Below are positions 15,609-23,588 of a DNA stretch of 41,105 nucleotides, in pieces; the first letter of the stretch is position 1, and the number at the start of each line of letters is the position of its first letter. Source of the stretch: an uncultured Desulfovibrio sp. (lineage in GTDB: Bacteria; Desulfobacterota; Desulfovibrionia; Desulfovibrionales; Desulfovibrionaceae); the NCBI RefSeq assembly GCF_902477725.1, contig NZ_CABSIF010000020.1:1-41105 (forward strand). The letters are read 5' to 3'. Position numbers and translations under genes: made by a program. The notes beneath the pieces are model-generated. The model saw nothing but the letters and a program-made list of their open reading frames with translations, searched no databases and was not told the DNA's origin.

Positions 15609-16702
15609 TACGCGCCTCTCTTGCAGTTGAAAAATCCGATGCACAGGCAGATGGCAAGTCCAGCAAGGGTGGCTGCCATGCCGTGAGGGCCGACCCCTGC
15701 GGGGCTGGAGGCCAAACCGAAGTTATGGGCAACTGCGGTGCCAACGATCAGGCCAACAGCAAATACGGCGGCATCGTTGTCGCCTTCGCCAGCCATAAAG
15801 AGCTGACGGCCAGGGCAGCCGCCCGCAAGGGCAAAGGCCAGACCGGCAGTAGCCATGCCGAGGAAGTTCCAGAGGTTGTCGGGCTGGGCGATGGGCTGGT
15901 TTTCAAAGCCGGGCTTGAACGCGCCGAAGTACAGGTTCAGAACAAGGGCCGCGCCCAGCATGGCCAGAAAGCCCAGTGCCAGATGCCATTGCTTGAACAG
16001 CATCACGTCGCGCAGCGCGCCCATGGTGCAGAAGCGGCTGCGCTGGGCCAGAAAGCCCACGATCAGCCCCACGCCAATGGAGAGTATAAAGGGTGCATGC
16101 TGCGCGCCGGGGCCTTTGACGGAATAGAAGAGCACGCCGCTCTGCGGCTGTTCTGCAACCTGCGGATTGAGCAGATACAGGGCCACGAAGGAAAGCATGA
16201 TGCCGGGCAGCACCAGGCCGGAAATTTTGCTCTGGCCCTGACTGCGGCCCAGCGAAAAGCCCATGCGGAAAAATATGGTGCCAATGCCCACGCCGCAGAT
16301 CAGGCCCGCAAGACCAAAGAGCGCAAAGGCATCGCCGCCCGCAAGGCGCAGGATAACGCGCCAGGGGCACCCCAGAAAGACCAGCGCGCCAATACCCGCT
16401 ATGCCCCCAAGCAAAAAGCGGGTGATGGGGGCCGAGCCGCCGCGCGGCTTGTATTCGCCAAAGGCCAGCGCCGCGCCAAATGCGCCAAGCACCATGCCCA
16501 TGATTTCGGGCCGCAGGTACTGCACAACGGCAGCGCGGTGAAAGCCCAGCGCGCCAGCAATATCGCGGTTAAAGCAGACCACGCAGATGCCCATGTTGCC
16601 GGGATTGCCCATTTGCTGGAGCAATACGGCAAGCACACCGAACACAAGTCCGGTGGCAATGATACCTGTTGTGGTGGAGAAAAAGTTGAAGCCTGGTTTC
16701 AT
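15608..16702 (-). CDS. yedE: Selenium-associated membrane protein YedE
   Basis: A 364-residue inner-membrane protein with about ten hydrophobic segments in two YeeE/YedE (DUF395) repeats. Conserved Cys motifs are present in both halves: NMGICVVCFNRD (about residues 36-47), FLGCPWR (about 109-115), RSRFCTMGALRD (about 221-232) and ALAGGCPGRQLF. The form matches the selenium metabolism protein YedE/FdhT, which comparative genomics links to selenium use and which is proposed to transport a selenium species. The start ATG has AGGAGG 6-7 bp upstream. It is the first gene of a four-gene operon behind a long structured leader (16703-17069). Confidence 0.87.
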   Translation of the reverse strand: MKPGFNFFSTTTGIIATGLVFGVLAVLLQQMGNPGNMGICVVCFNRDIAGALGFHRAAVVQYLRPEIMGMVLGAFGAALAFGEYKPRGGSAPITRFLLGGIAGIGALVFLGCPWRVILRLAGGDAFALFGLAGLICGVGIGTIFFRMGFSLGRSQGQSKISGLVLPGIMLSFVALYLLNPQVAEQPQSGVLFYSVKGPGAQHAPFILSIGVGLIVGFLAQRSRFCTMGALRDVMLFKQWHLALGFLAMLGAALVLNLYFGAFKPGFENQPIAQPDNLWNFLGMATAGLAFALAGGCPGRQLFMAGEGDNDAAVFAVGLIVGTAVAHNFGLASSPAGVGPHGMAATLAGLAICLCIGFFNCKRGA

Positions 16703-16758
16703 GAAATCCTCCTTTTGGGGCCACAGGCCCGTGGCGAAGCCGATGTATGAAACGGCAG

Positions 16759-16837
16759 CGCGAACGGAGGATTTGTCGGGTCAGTGGTGCAGGGCAGGGA
16801 AACCTTGCGCCAGCCCCAAACCGGGCCGCCGTTCGCG
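16759..16837 (-). other. Structured leader upstream of yedE (possible cis-regulatory RNA)
   Basis: A perfect 9-bp closing helix (CGCGAACGG 16759-16767 with CCGTTCGCG 16829-16837) encloses 61 nt that themselves fold. GCAGGG/CCTTGC closes an AAA loop (16794-16808), flanked by partly pairing GGG..TGG / CCA..CCC arms. It lies 57 nt upstream of yedE on the coding (minus) strand, within the 367-bp gap between yedE and pyrR. No known riboswitch class (cobalamin, SAM, Moco, glycine) was recognised. Confidence 0.45.
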
Positions 16838-17069
16838 TAAGCTCCACAACGTGAAGCTCCTTGCTGTGCGTCAGGTTTTGCGCTTGGGCATGGTTTCCTC
16901 TGCTCTGTATCTGCTGCCGCAGCCCGATGGGGAGCGGCACGTCAGCGTGGTGAATGAATTTCTGTTCCTGTGCGCGGTTTATGGTTCGGCAAAGCCCTGT
17001 TGAGGCTCTTTTCTGGACCGGGCTGTTTGTAGGGCGTGCCTGCCGCTGGGGCAATTTTTCGCGTCTGTT

Positions 17070-17606
17070 TTACGATGCGGTGGTCAGGTTCACGCTGTCT
17101 TCGCCGTCGCGCTCGGCGAGCATGACGTCCACGTGTTCCTGCCTGCTGGTATTGATGACGCGGCCCACGTAGTCCGCATGGATGGGCAGTTCGCGGTGAC
17201 CACGGTCGATGAGGGTCAGCAGTTCCACGCAGCGCGGACGGCCGTAGTCGAGCAGGGCCTCAAGGGCGGCTCGGATGGTGCGCCCGGTGTAGAGCACATC
17301 GTCAACCAGAATGATAACCTTTTCGTCCACGCTTTCGGTGATGCGCGACTGCCCGATGCTGGGCTTGCCCACAAGGCTTGTCCAGTCATCGCGGTACAGA
17401 TTGATATCCAGGGTTCCGAGAGGCATGACGCGGTCAAGGCGTGTTTGCAGCAGGGCAGCTATGCGCCGGGCCAGGTCTGCGCCGCGCCGTTCAATGCCCA
17501 CCAGCATTACATCCTGGCACGCAGCGTGGCGCTCAAGTATCTGCGAGGCGAGGCGTTCAAGTACGCGCGCCATTTCGTCTTTTTCCAGTAACCGGGTCGT
17601 GGACAT
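17070..17606 (-). CDS. pyrR: PyrR, pyrimidine attenuation regulator / uracil phosphoribosyltransferase
   Basis: A 178-residue type I phosphoribosyltransferase. The PRPP-binding loop VIILVDDVLYTGRTIRAAL lies around residues 95-113. The PyrR-specific N-terminus is LLEKDEMARVLERLASQILE, and GIERRGADLARRIA, LDINLYRDDW and LIDRGHRELPIHADYVGR follow. ATG 17606 is preceded by GGAGG; an in-frame extension upstream lacks a ribosome-binding site. It is a single gene divergent from the selenoprotein gene. No pyr genes are in view, so it could act on a distant operon or mainly as a UPRTase. Confidence 0.93.
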   Translation of the reverse strand: MSTTRLLEKDEMARVLERLASQILERHAACQDVMLVGIERRGADLARRIAALLQTRLDRVMPLGTLDINLYRDDWTSLVGKPSIGQSRITESVDEKVIILVDDVLYTGRTIRAALEALLDYGRPRCVELLTLIDRGHRELPIHADYVGRVINTSRQEHVDVMLAERDGEDSVNLTTAS

Positions 17607-17675
17607 GGTTCCTCCAAGGGTGGATATGCCCGTCATTCTAGCCGTTTTCGGCTTTAAAGAAAAGCCCTGCGGTAA

Positions 17676-17704
17676 TTGACAAGCCCCACGCATGACCTTA
17701 GTTA
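17676..17704 (+). promoter_or_regulatory. Candidate promoter of the selenoprotein gene
   Basis: A perfect TTGACA at 17676-17681 with a 17-bp spacer to TAGTTA (17699-17704) in the 125-bp gap between pyrR and the selenoprotein start at 17732. The -10 is poor, the -35 good. Confidence 0.45.
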
Positions 17705-17731
17705 GTAAAACACTCGAATCATGGAGGACGT

Positions 17732-18058
17732 ATGATCGAATTGACCGACAGCGCCCGTAAGGAACTGGATTCGTTCTTTACCGGCAAGAAAAAGGATCCC
17801 ATCCGGGTCTACATGACCGCAGGTTGAGGCGGCCCGCGCCTTGCCCTGGCTCTGGATGAGCCTAACGACCAGGATCAAACCGAGGAACAGGCCGGCTACA
17901 CCTTCTGCATCAACAGTGCCCTTCTGTCAGAAGTGCAGGGTGTAAAAATTGATTTAACCTACATGGGCTTTGCGGTTGAACCCGCAGTGCCCTTCGCTTC
18001 TGAAGGCAACAGCGGTGGTTGCAGCAGCTGCTCGAGCGGCTGCAGCAGCAACGCGTAA
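17732..18058 (+). CDS. HesB/IscA-like selenoprotein (in-frame UGA = Sec)
   Basis: A 108-residue protein if UGA at 17825-17827 (codon 32) is read as selenocysteine. Reading continues smoothly for 76 codons to TAA. The part after UGA stays homologous to the downstream Cys paralog throughout: GPRLALALD vs GPHLALALD, YTFCIN vs FTFCIN, GVKIDLTYMGF vs GVKIDLSYAGF, VEPAVP vs VEPTVP. Sec sits in TAG-U-GGPR, where the paralog has PGGCSGPH, so U aligns with Cys after a one-residue deletion. The C-terminus is a Cys/Ser tail (GGCSSCSSGC). A SECIS-like hairpin follows the UGA. HesB-like selenoproteins are known in deltaproteobacteria; Fe-S or metal handling is assumed from the fold. GGAGG lies 4 bp before the ATG. 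Gene callers will stop it at residue 31 or miss it. Confidence 0.92.
17825..17862 (+). promoter_or_regulatory. Sec UGA codon and bacterial SECIS-like hairpin
   Basis: UGA at 17825-17827 is followed by a perfect 5-bp hairpin GGCTC/GAGCC (17848-17852, 17858-17862) with loop TGGAT. The loop G lies about 27 nt after the UGA, inside the range used by SelB in bacteria. The Cys paralog, at the matching place, reads CCCTGGACGCCG and cannot form this stem. That supports function rather than chance. Confidence 0.75.
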
Positions 18059-18074
18059 GGCGGGGTGGTTTCCC

Positions 18075-18106
18075 GCTGGCCGGACGAAGCAGGCCAGCCT
18101 GTTTTT
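18075..18106 (+). terminator. Intrinsic terminator after the selenoprotein gene
   Basis: Stem GCTGGCC/GGCCAGC (18075-18081, 18092-18098) followed by CTGTTTTT, 17 bp past the TAA. It separates the two tandem HesB-like genes. Confidence 0.85.
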
Positions 18107-18125
18107 CGTTACTCTACAATATAAT
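18097..18125 (+). promoter_or_regulatory. Candidate promoter of the Cys-type HesB-like gene
   Basis: A perfect TATAAT at 18120-18125 lies 35 bp before the ATG at 18161. The -35 region (about 18097-18102, GCCTGT) is poor and overlaps the preceding terminator. Separate transcription of the two paralogs is likely. Confidence 0.5.
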
Positions 18126-18160
18126 ACATATCGAGCGTATCGAAAAACATCGGAGGAACC

Positions 18161-18478
18161 ATGCTTGAACTGACCGAAAGCGCCCAGAAGGAACTGGCGG
18201 CCTTTTTTGAAGGTAAGGAAAAAAGCACCATTCGCGTTTACCTCGCCCCCGGCGGGTGCAGCGGCCCGCATCTGGCCCTTGCCCTGGACGCCGCGACGGA
18301 TGAAGATATGAGCGAAGATCAGGGCGGATTCACCTTCTGCATCAACAAGGAGCTTCTTGCTCAGGTTGAAGGCGTGAAGATTGACCTTTCCTACGCGGGC
18401 TTCACAGTTGAGCCCACGGTGCCCCTGCCCCAGACGGGCGGTGGTTGCTCCGGCTGCTCCGGCGGCTGCGGACACTAG
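18161..18478 (+). CDS. HesB/IscA-like protein, Cys paralog
   Basis: A 105-residue small protein of the HesB/IscA-like fold, clearly paralogous over its full length to the selenoprotein just upstream. The A-type GGCSGPH motif (about residues 31-37) keeps Cys where the partner has Sec. The C-terminal tail GGGCSGCSGGCGH replaces the CGCG motif of classical A-type Fe-S carriers. GGAGG lies 7 bp before the ATG. It has its own -10 element and downstream hairpin. Function (Fe-S, metal or selenium handling) is inferred from fold and context only. Confidence 0.88.
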   Translation: MLELTESAQKELAAFFEGKEKSTIRVYLAPGGCSGPHLALALDAATDEDMSEDQGGFTFCINKELLAQVEGVKIDLSYAGFTVEPTVPLPQTGGGCSGCSGGCGH

Positions 18479-18493
18479 AAGCAAATGACTTGT

Positions 18494-18534
18494 AAACCGG
18501 GTGGCAGCCTTTTGCTGCCGCCCGGTTTGACCAT
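18494..18534 (+). repeat. Hairpin repeat copy 1 (after the Cys HesB-like gene)
   Basis: A 15-bp stem (AAACCGGGTGGCAGC 18494-18508 with 18514-18528, one G-T pair) with loop CTTTT. It probably helps end the HesB-like transcript, though no long U-tract follows. The 32-nt segment 18503-18534 recurs with one mismatch at 18684-18715. The stretch 18479-18772 between this gene and mfd otherwise holds GACCATG/CATGGTC (spanning about 18528-18570) and AAAACCC/GGGTTTT (18648-18667) hairpins. Confidence 0.75.
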
Positions 18535-18679
18535 GTTGGCAAAGTCAGCATGGTCGGAAATCAGGAGCAGGCTGCGGCTTTGCCGCGCCGTAAAGCGACA
18601 GATTTCCGTGCCTTTCCGCCCGGCGGCCTTGCCGACGAAGGCGGCGCAAAACCCGTGAAAGGGTTTTGTTATCAATATT

Positions 18680-18715
18680 GGACGGCAGCCTTTTGCTGCC
18701 GTCCGGTTTGACCAT
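18680..18715 (+). repeat. Hairpin repeat copy 2 (upstream of mfd)
   Basis: Stem GGACGGCAGC/GCTGCCGTCC (18680-18689, 18695-18704) with the same CTTTT loop as copy 1, then CCGGTTTGACCAT. The base change in the right arm is compensated in the left arm of the stem (T-A in place of G-C), which suggests the RNA fold is kept. Confidence 0.7.
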
Positions 18716-18772
18716 TTATCGTCGGGGCGGCGCAGGCTGCCCCTTGTGCTGTTATATAACCCCCACAGGTTC

Positions 18773-21700
18773 ATGGACACTTTCGGCGCATTGCTCTCAA
18801 GCAACGACAGGCAGATATATCTGGAACGCAGCGGCATGGTCACGCGCTGCCGCCTTGCCTGCGAGGCTCTGGACAAAGGGCGCAGCGTGGCCCTTGTGGC
18901 CCGCACCCGCGAAGAATTCCACGCGGCCCGCTCCCTTGCGGCCCTTTTTTCTCCCGAAATTTCTCTGGCAGATCCGGCAGTTGTGCACCCTGCATGGCAG
19001 TGGCCCTGCCTGGGGCTGCCAACCCTGAGCCAGTGGCAGGACAAGCCCTCATGGGCTGCCCGGCTTGCCGCGCTGTATTCCCTCACCCTTGGCAAACCGC
19101 GAGTGCTGGTAGTCAGTGTTGAAAGCCTGCTGTTGCGCTACATGCCGGTCAATTTTTTCCACACGCGCACGCTGGAACTTGGCAAGGGCAGCGATTACGC
19201 CCCCGAGCTGCTGCTGGAGCAGGCGGTGGAGTGGGGGTACGAGCGCGTTGCCATGGTCACGCGGCCCGGCGAAATGGCTCGGCGCGGCGACATTCTTGAT
19301 CTGTACCCCTCTGGCTATGCCCGACCCGTGCGGCTGGAATTTTTTGGCGACACGCTGGAGGAGATGCGCTTCTTTGACGCGGAGACCCAACGGTCCTTGC
19401 ATGGATGCGATGAACTGACCCTGCTGCCTGTCAGCCCACTGGCCTTTGATGCGCGCGAGACCGATGCCACGCGCAAGCGTTTTGACCGCATGTTTGCCGA
19501 AGGCCGCATTGGCGAAAACGACTGCTATTCCTTTAAAAAATCGCTGGATGCTGGCGGCGCGGGCCTGCTGCCCGGTTGCGCCGTAGAAGCTCCCAGCCTG
19601 CTGGAAGACTGGCTGCCGCAGGACTGCCTGTGGCTGCTGCCCGGAGAGGCCGACAGCGCCGAGGTCCTGCGGGATGGCCGCCTTGCCCTCAAGGAGCGGC
19701 TGGAGGCCGAGGACGCGCCCCTGCCGCAACCCGCGGCGCTGGCCCTGCGTAAAAGCTCGCAGCCCGCACCGTGGAACGCCTTTCAGCGCGTGTACGCCGA
19801 ACCTCTGGTCATGGGCGTGGAGGAACGCGGTCTGGATTTTGCGGAAAGAACTCTGCATTCCTTCAGTGATCTTTTTCCCCTTTCCGGCGCGCAGGATCGC
19901 CCCTGGCAGCACCTTGCCGCCGCTCTCAAGGAGTGGCAGGGCGCGCGCAGGCAGGTGGTGCTGAGTTTTTCATCTGGCCGCAGCCGCGCCAAGTTTCTGA
20001 AACTGGCAGAGCAGGATGGCATCCTTCCTGCCCAGCGCTACGCGCCCGACCAGCGCGGTCTTTTCGCGCTTGTTTCACCCTTCCGCCAGGGGGCGGATCT
20101 GGCGTGGGACAACTCCCTGGTTCTGGGCGAGGATATCCTGTACCCCAAGGCGGAAAAGACGCCCCGCGTTTCTTCGCGTGTTTTCAAGGGGCTGGATTCC
20201 TTTGACGATCTCAAGGCTGGCGACCTGCTGGTGCACCGAGATTACGGCATTGGCCGTTTTGCCGGTCTGCACCACATGGACGTCAACGCTGTTGCCAACG
20301 ACTTTTTGCTTATCGAATACTCCGGGCGCGACAAGCTCTACGTGCCTGCCGACCGAATGGGGCTTATCCAGCGGTTCAAGGGCTCGGAAGGCGTGGAACC
20401 CGCGCTGGACCGGCTGGGCGGCACGGGCTGGACTTCGGGCAAGGAGAAGGCCCGCAAGGCCATTGAAAAGATCGCCGCCGACCTTGTGGAAATGTATGCC
20501 TACCGCAAGGTGACCAAGGGCTTCCGCTATGACCCTCCGGGTGAGCTGTACCACGAATTTGAGGCGACTTTTGGTTTTGAGGAGACTCCCGATCAGGCCA
20601 AGGCCATTCAGGACGTGCTGGACGACATGGACAAATCCCAGCCCATGGACAGGCTCGTGTGCGGCGATGTGGGCTTCGGCAAGACGGAAGTTGCCCTGCG
20701 CGCCGCATTCCGCGCCGCTTCCGAGGGGCGTCAGGTGGTGCTGCTTTGCCCCACCACGGTGCTTGCCGAGCAGCATTATCAGACCTTTCGCGCGCGTCTG
20801 GCGGGCTTTCCCGTCAATGTGGGGCTGCTCAGCCGATTTGTGACGCGCCCAAGGCAAAAGGAAGTTCTCAAGGCCGCTGCCGCCGGGCAGGTGGATATTC
20901 TCATTGGCACCCACCGTGTGCTTTCAAGCGATGTCAAACTTCCCAATCTTGCTTTGCTGATTCTAGATGAAGAACAGCGTTTCGGCGTGCGCCACAAGGA
21001 AAAGCTCAAGGCCCTCAAAAAGAACGTGGACGTGCTCACCCTGACGGCCACGCCCATTCCGCGTACCTTGCAGCTTTCCATGTCCGGCATACGCGAGCTT
21101 TCCATCATTGAAACCGCGCCGCAGGATCGCAAGCCTGTGGCCTCGGCCGTGCTGCGGCGGGATGATTCCGTGCTGCGCAAGGTGCTTGAGCGAGAGATTG
21201 AGCGCGAAGGCCAGGTGTTCTGGGTTTACAACCGCGTGCAGGGTCTGGAGCGGGTGGCCGAATACGTGCATACCCTCGTGCCCACGGCCCGGGTAGGTAT
21301 GGCGCACGGGCAGATGTCTGAAACCGAGCTTGAAGACACCATGCACAAGTTCTGGCATGGCGAGCTTGATGTGCTGGTGTGCACCTCCATTGTTGAATCG
21401 GGGCTGGATTTTCCCCGCGCCAATACGCTGGTGGTGGATCAGGCACAGATGTTCGGCCTTGGGCAGCTCTATCAGTTGCGGGGCCGCGTGGGCCGCAGCG
21501 ACAGGCAAGCCTACGCCTTTTTTGTGGTGCCGGATGCGGAGCGCCTCACCTCCATTGCGGAGGAACGACTGCGCATCATTATGGATATGGACTATCTGGG
21601 GGCCGGTTTTCAGGTCGCCATGGAAGACCTGCGCCTGCGCGGCGCGGGCAACATTCTTGGCGAGGTGCAGTCGGGGCACATGTGCCGCGTGGGCCTTGAT

Positions 21701-22216
21701 CTCTACCTTGAAATGCTGGAGGAGGCCGTGGGCCGCCTCAAGGGTACGCCAGAAGCGCAGACCGTGGAGACGGAACTTACTTTGGGCTTGCCTGCGCATA
21801 TTCCCGCATCGTACATTGAGGACGGGCGCGAAAGGCTGCGCTGCTACAAAGCGCTCACATCGGCCTCTGGCGGCGCGGCGCGTGAGGAAGCGGCCCTCGG
21901 CATACGCGACAGGTTTGGCCCCTTCCCTGAAGAACTGCGCAACTTCCTTGCCGTGCTGGATTTCAAGCAGTTCCTCACAGAGTTGCAGGTGCAAAAGGCC
22001 GATGTGCACATCAACCATGTGCGGCTTGTCTGGCCGGACGGGCAGACCGCCGTGCAGCCCGAGCGCATTGTAGCCCTTACGGCTTCCATGAAGGACGCGC
22101 GCATGCTGCCGCCTGCCGGGCTGCATCTGCCGATGCCGTCTGATGTTTCATTCCCCGAGGGGCTGGACAGGTTGCGTACCGCTCTTGAAGGTATTCGTGT
22201 TAAAGCCGGGGCATAG
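18773..22216 (+). CDS. mfd: Transcription-repair coupling factor Mfd
   Basis: An ATP-driven DNA translocase of about 1147 residues that removes stalled RNA polymerase and recruits UvrA. Domains in order: a UvrB-like N-terminal module (DYAPELLLEQAVEWGYERV, GEMARRGDILDLYPSG), the RNA-polymerase interaction domain (about 475-545, LKAGDLLVHRDYGIGRFAGL) and helicase motor 1 with Walker A GDVGFGKTEVA (Lys637) and DEEQRFG (about 731). Motor 2 / TRG motif (ESGLDFPRANTLVVDQA, QLRGRVGRSDRQAYAFF) and the D7 domain (ELTLGLPAHIPASYIEDGRERL) follow. ATG 18773 is chosen; GTG 18746 is an alternative with nine extra residues. Neither has a strong ribosome-binding site. It is the first of a co-oriented series mfd, surA-like, surA, rodZ, recO. 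Confidence 0.95.
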   Translation: MDTFGALLSSNDRQIYLERSGMVTRCRLACEALDKGRSVALVARTREEFHAARSLAALFSPEISLADPAVVHPAWQWPCLGLPTLSQWQDKPSWAARLAALYSLTLGKPRVLVVSVESLLLRYMPVNFFHTRTLELGKGSDYAPELLLEQAVEWGYERVAMVTRPGEMARRGDILDLYPSGYARPVRLEFFGDTLEEMRFFDAETQRSLHGCDELTLLPVSPLAFDARETDATRKRFDRMFAEGRIGENDCYSFKKSLDAGGAGLLPGCAVEAPSLLEDWLPQDCLWLLPGEADSAEVLRDGRLALKERLEAEDAPLPQPAALALRKSSQPAPWNAFQRVYAEPLVMGVEERGLDFAERTLHSFSDLFPLSGAQDRPWQHLAAALKEWQGARRQVVLSFSSGRSRAKFLKLAEQDGILPAQRYAPDQRGLFALVSPFRQGADLAWDNSLVLGEDILYPKAEKTPRVSSRVFKGLDSFDDLKAGDLLVHRDYGIGRFAGLHHMDVNAVANDFLLIEYSGRDKLYVPADRMGLIQRFKGSEGVEPALDRLGGTGWTSGKEKARKAIEKIAADLVEMYAYRKVTKGFRYDPPGELYHEFEATFGFEETPDQAKAIQDVLDDMDKSQPMDRLVCGDVGFGKTEVALRAAFRAASEGRQVVLLCPTTVLAEQHYQTFRARLAGFPVNVGLLSRFVTRPRQKEVLKAAAAGQVDILIGTHRVLSSDVKLPNLALLILDEEQRFGVRHKEKLKALKKNVDVLTLTATPIPRTLQLSMSGIRELSIIETAPQDRKPVASAVLRRDDSVLRKVLEREIEREGQVFWVYNRVQGLERVAEYVHTLVPTARVGMAHGQMSETELEDTMHKFWHGELDVLVCTSIVESGLDFPRANTLVVDQAQMFGLGQLYQLRGRVGRSDRQAYAFFVVPDAERLTSIAEERLRIIMDMDYLGAGFQVAMEDLRLRGAGNILGEVQSGHMCRVGLDLYLEMLEEAVGRLKGTPEAQTVETELTLGLPAHIPASYIEDGRERLRCYKALTSASGGAAREEAALGIRDRFGPFPEELRNFLAVLDFKQFLTELQVQKADVHINHVRLVWPDGQTAVQPERIVALTASMKDARMLPPAGLHLPMPSDVSFPEGLDRLRTALEGIRVKAGA

Positions 22217-22269
22217 GTGCTGGTTTGTGGCTGTGTCTGTTTTTCAGGTCGTAGAACTGGTCTGAATAT

Positions 22270-23526
22270 ATGGGAAAAATGGTGAACGGATTCATGCAGC
22301 CCCTCATCGGTTTGGCGCATTTTTTCCAGATCGGCGCTCGGTCTGCCCGCCTGGCGCGTCCACTCGGCGTGGCGCTGGCCTGCTGTTTTTGCCTGATGCT
22401 GACGGCCTGTTTTGAAACCCGCCTCCCCGATGGCGTGGTGGCCACCGTCAATGGCGAGCCCATCAGTCTGCGCAGGTTGCAGACCCTGCTCGACAGCCGT
22501 TCTCCTTCCCTTGGGGCCATGCGCACTCCTTCGCTGGAAAACATGCGGCGCGAATACGGCGAAGGGCTGGGCACACTGATTATCTATGCGCTGGTGCGAC
22601 AGGATTTGCAGCGGCTCCAGATGTCGGTCAGTCCTGCCATGCTGGAAACAGCCGTGGCAGAAGTAAGGAACGATTACGGCGGCGGCGACGGACTGGAAAA
22701 ATATCTGGCCGAAGAATCAATTGATCCTTCCGAATGGCGCGCGTTGCTGCTTGACCATCTTTCCATGCTCACATTTGAAAAGCGGGTTCTTGCAGCGGGC
22801 ATCCGTGTTTCGCTGCCTGAACTGCGCGACTACTACCAGACCCACGAAGACGATTTTCAGATGCCGGAAACCTTGCGCGTCTGCCTGATTTCTGGCGAAT
22901 CGCGCAAGGACGTGGAAGGCTTTTGCGCAGTATTTCCCGGTGGCATGAGCGAAGCGCGCAGCAAAGTGCAGCTCCAGTGCCAGAATGTGCGGCCCAACGA
23001 TCTGCCCCAGGGATGGCGCAAGGCCGCTGCCGGACTCAAACCGGGGCAGTGCGCACCCGTGCGGCAGGAGGAAGGCCTGTGGCGCAGCCTTGGCCTGATT
23101 GAAAGCCGCCCGCCAGCGCACATCAGTCTGGCGGAGGCCTATCCGCTTGTGGAAGGCATCCTGCGGGAGCAGAAGATGTCTGAGGCTTTTGAGCGCTGGC
23201 TTGAAAAGGCTCTGACCAATTCCGTCATCATGGTGGGCAAGGAGCTTGCCCCCGATCTGCTTGCGCCCCCACCGTCACATTCTGAATGGCAGGGCAGTGA
23301 TGCCCCCGCCGCGCCGGATGTTTCTGGCGCTGCGGAGGACATGAAGGCTCTGCCGCCAGGCAAGGATGATGTGTACGAGGGCGATGTGCTTGAAGGTTCC
23401 CACGATCCCAAGGCCAATGGCGCATTGGAAAATCAGGGGCATAATCCCGAAAACTCCCCCGCTTCAAAAGCCTCGGGCGAGCAGCCGCGCAGACGCGACA
23501 GCGGCGGCTCTGCGCGGAGGCGCTGA
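22270..23526 (+). CDS. SurA-like periplasmic chaperone/PPIase-related lipoprotein
   Basis: A 418-residue protein with a long N-terminus and a lipobox LMLTAC (Cys about residue 43), so probably a lipoprotein. After it, VVATVNGEPISLRRLQTLLD is the SurA N-terminal-domain opening. Helical segments follow (AETAVAEVRNDYG, LRDYYQTHEDDFQMPETLRV), as in SurA/PrsA-like proteins. A full parvulin active-site domain is not evident. The C-terminal 90 residues are Pro/Ser/acidic and end in basic RRRDSGGSARRR. Directly upstream of surA, it looks like a paralogous folding factor for the envelope. The start is uncertain: ATG 22270 is used; ATG 22279 has GGGA just before it. Confidence 0.78.
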   Translation: MGKMVNGFMQPLIGLAHFFQIGARSARLARPLGVALACCFCLMLTACFETRLPDGVVATVNGEPISLRRLQTLLDSRSPSLGAMRTPSLENMRREYGEGLGTLIIYALVRQDLQRLQMSVSPAMLETAVAEVRNDYGGGDGLEKYLAEESIDPSEWRALLLDHLSMLTFEKRVLAAGIRVSLPELRDYYQTHEDDFQMPETLRVCLISGESRKDVEGFCAVFPGGMSEARSKVQLQCQNVRPNDLPQGWRKAAAGLKPGQCAPVRQEEGLWRSLGLIESRPPAHISLAEAYPLVEGILREQKMSEAFERWLEKALTNSVIMVGKELAPDLLAPPPSHSEWQGSDAPAAPDVSGAAEDMKALPPGKDDVYEGDVLEGSHDPKANGALENQGHNPENSPASKASGEQPRRRDSGGSARRR

Positions 23527-23588
23527 GGGTTTGCCTGCAACATGGCCTGGCTGCTGACTGCCTGATGGCTGCGGTTGCGGCAGTTGCA

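Noticed and set aside
16759..16837. Cobalamin riboswitch ahead of yedE
   Set aside because: A CACCACTG stretch on the minus strand is reminiscent, but the other conserved B12-box elements are missing.
17825..17827. UGA as a true stop, making the first HesB-like gene a pseudogene
   Set aside because: Downstream codons stay in frame and homologous to the paralog up to a proper TAA and terminator. The UGA replaces the key Cys, a SECIS-like hairpin follows, and selenium genes are adjacent.
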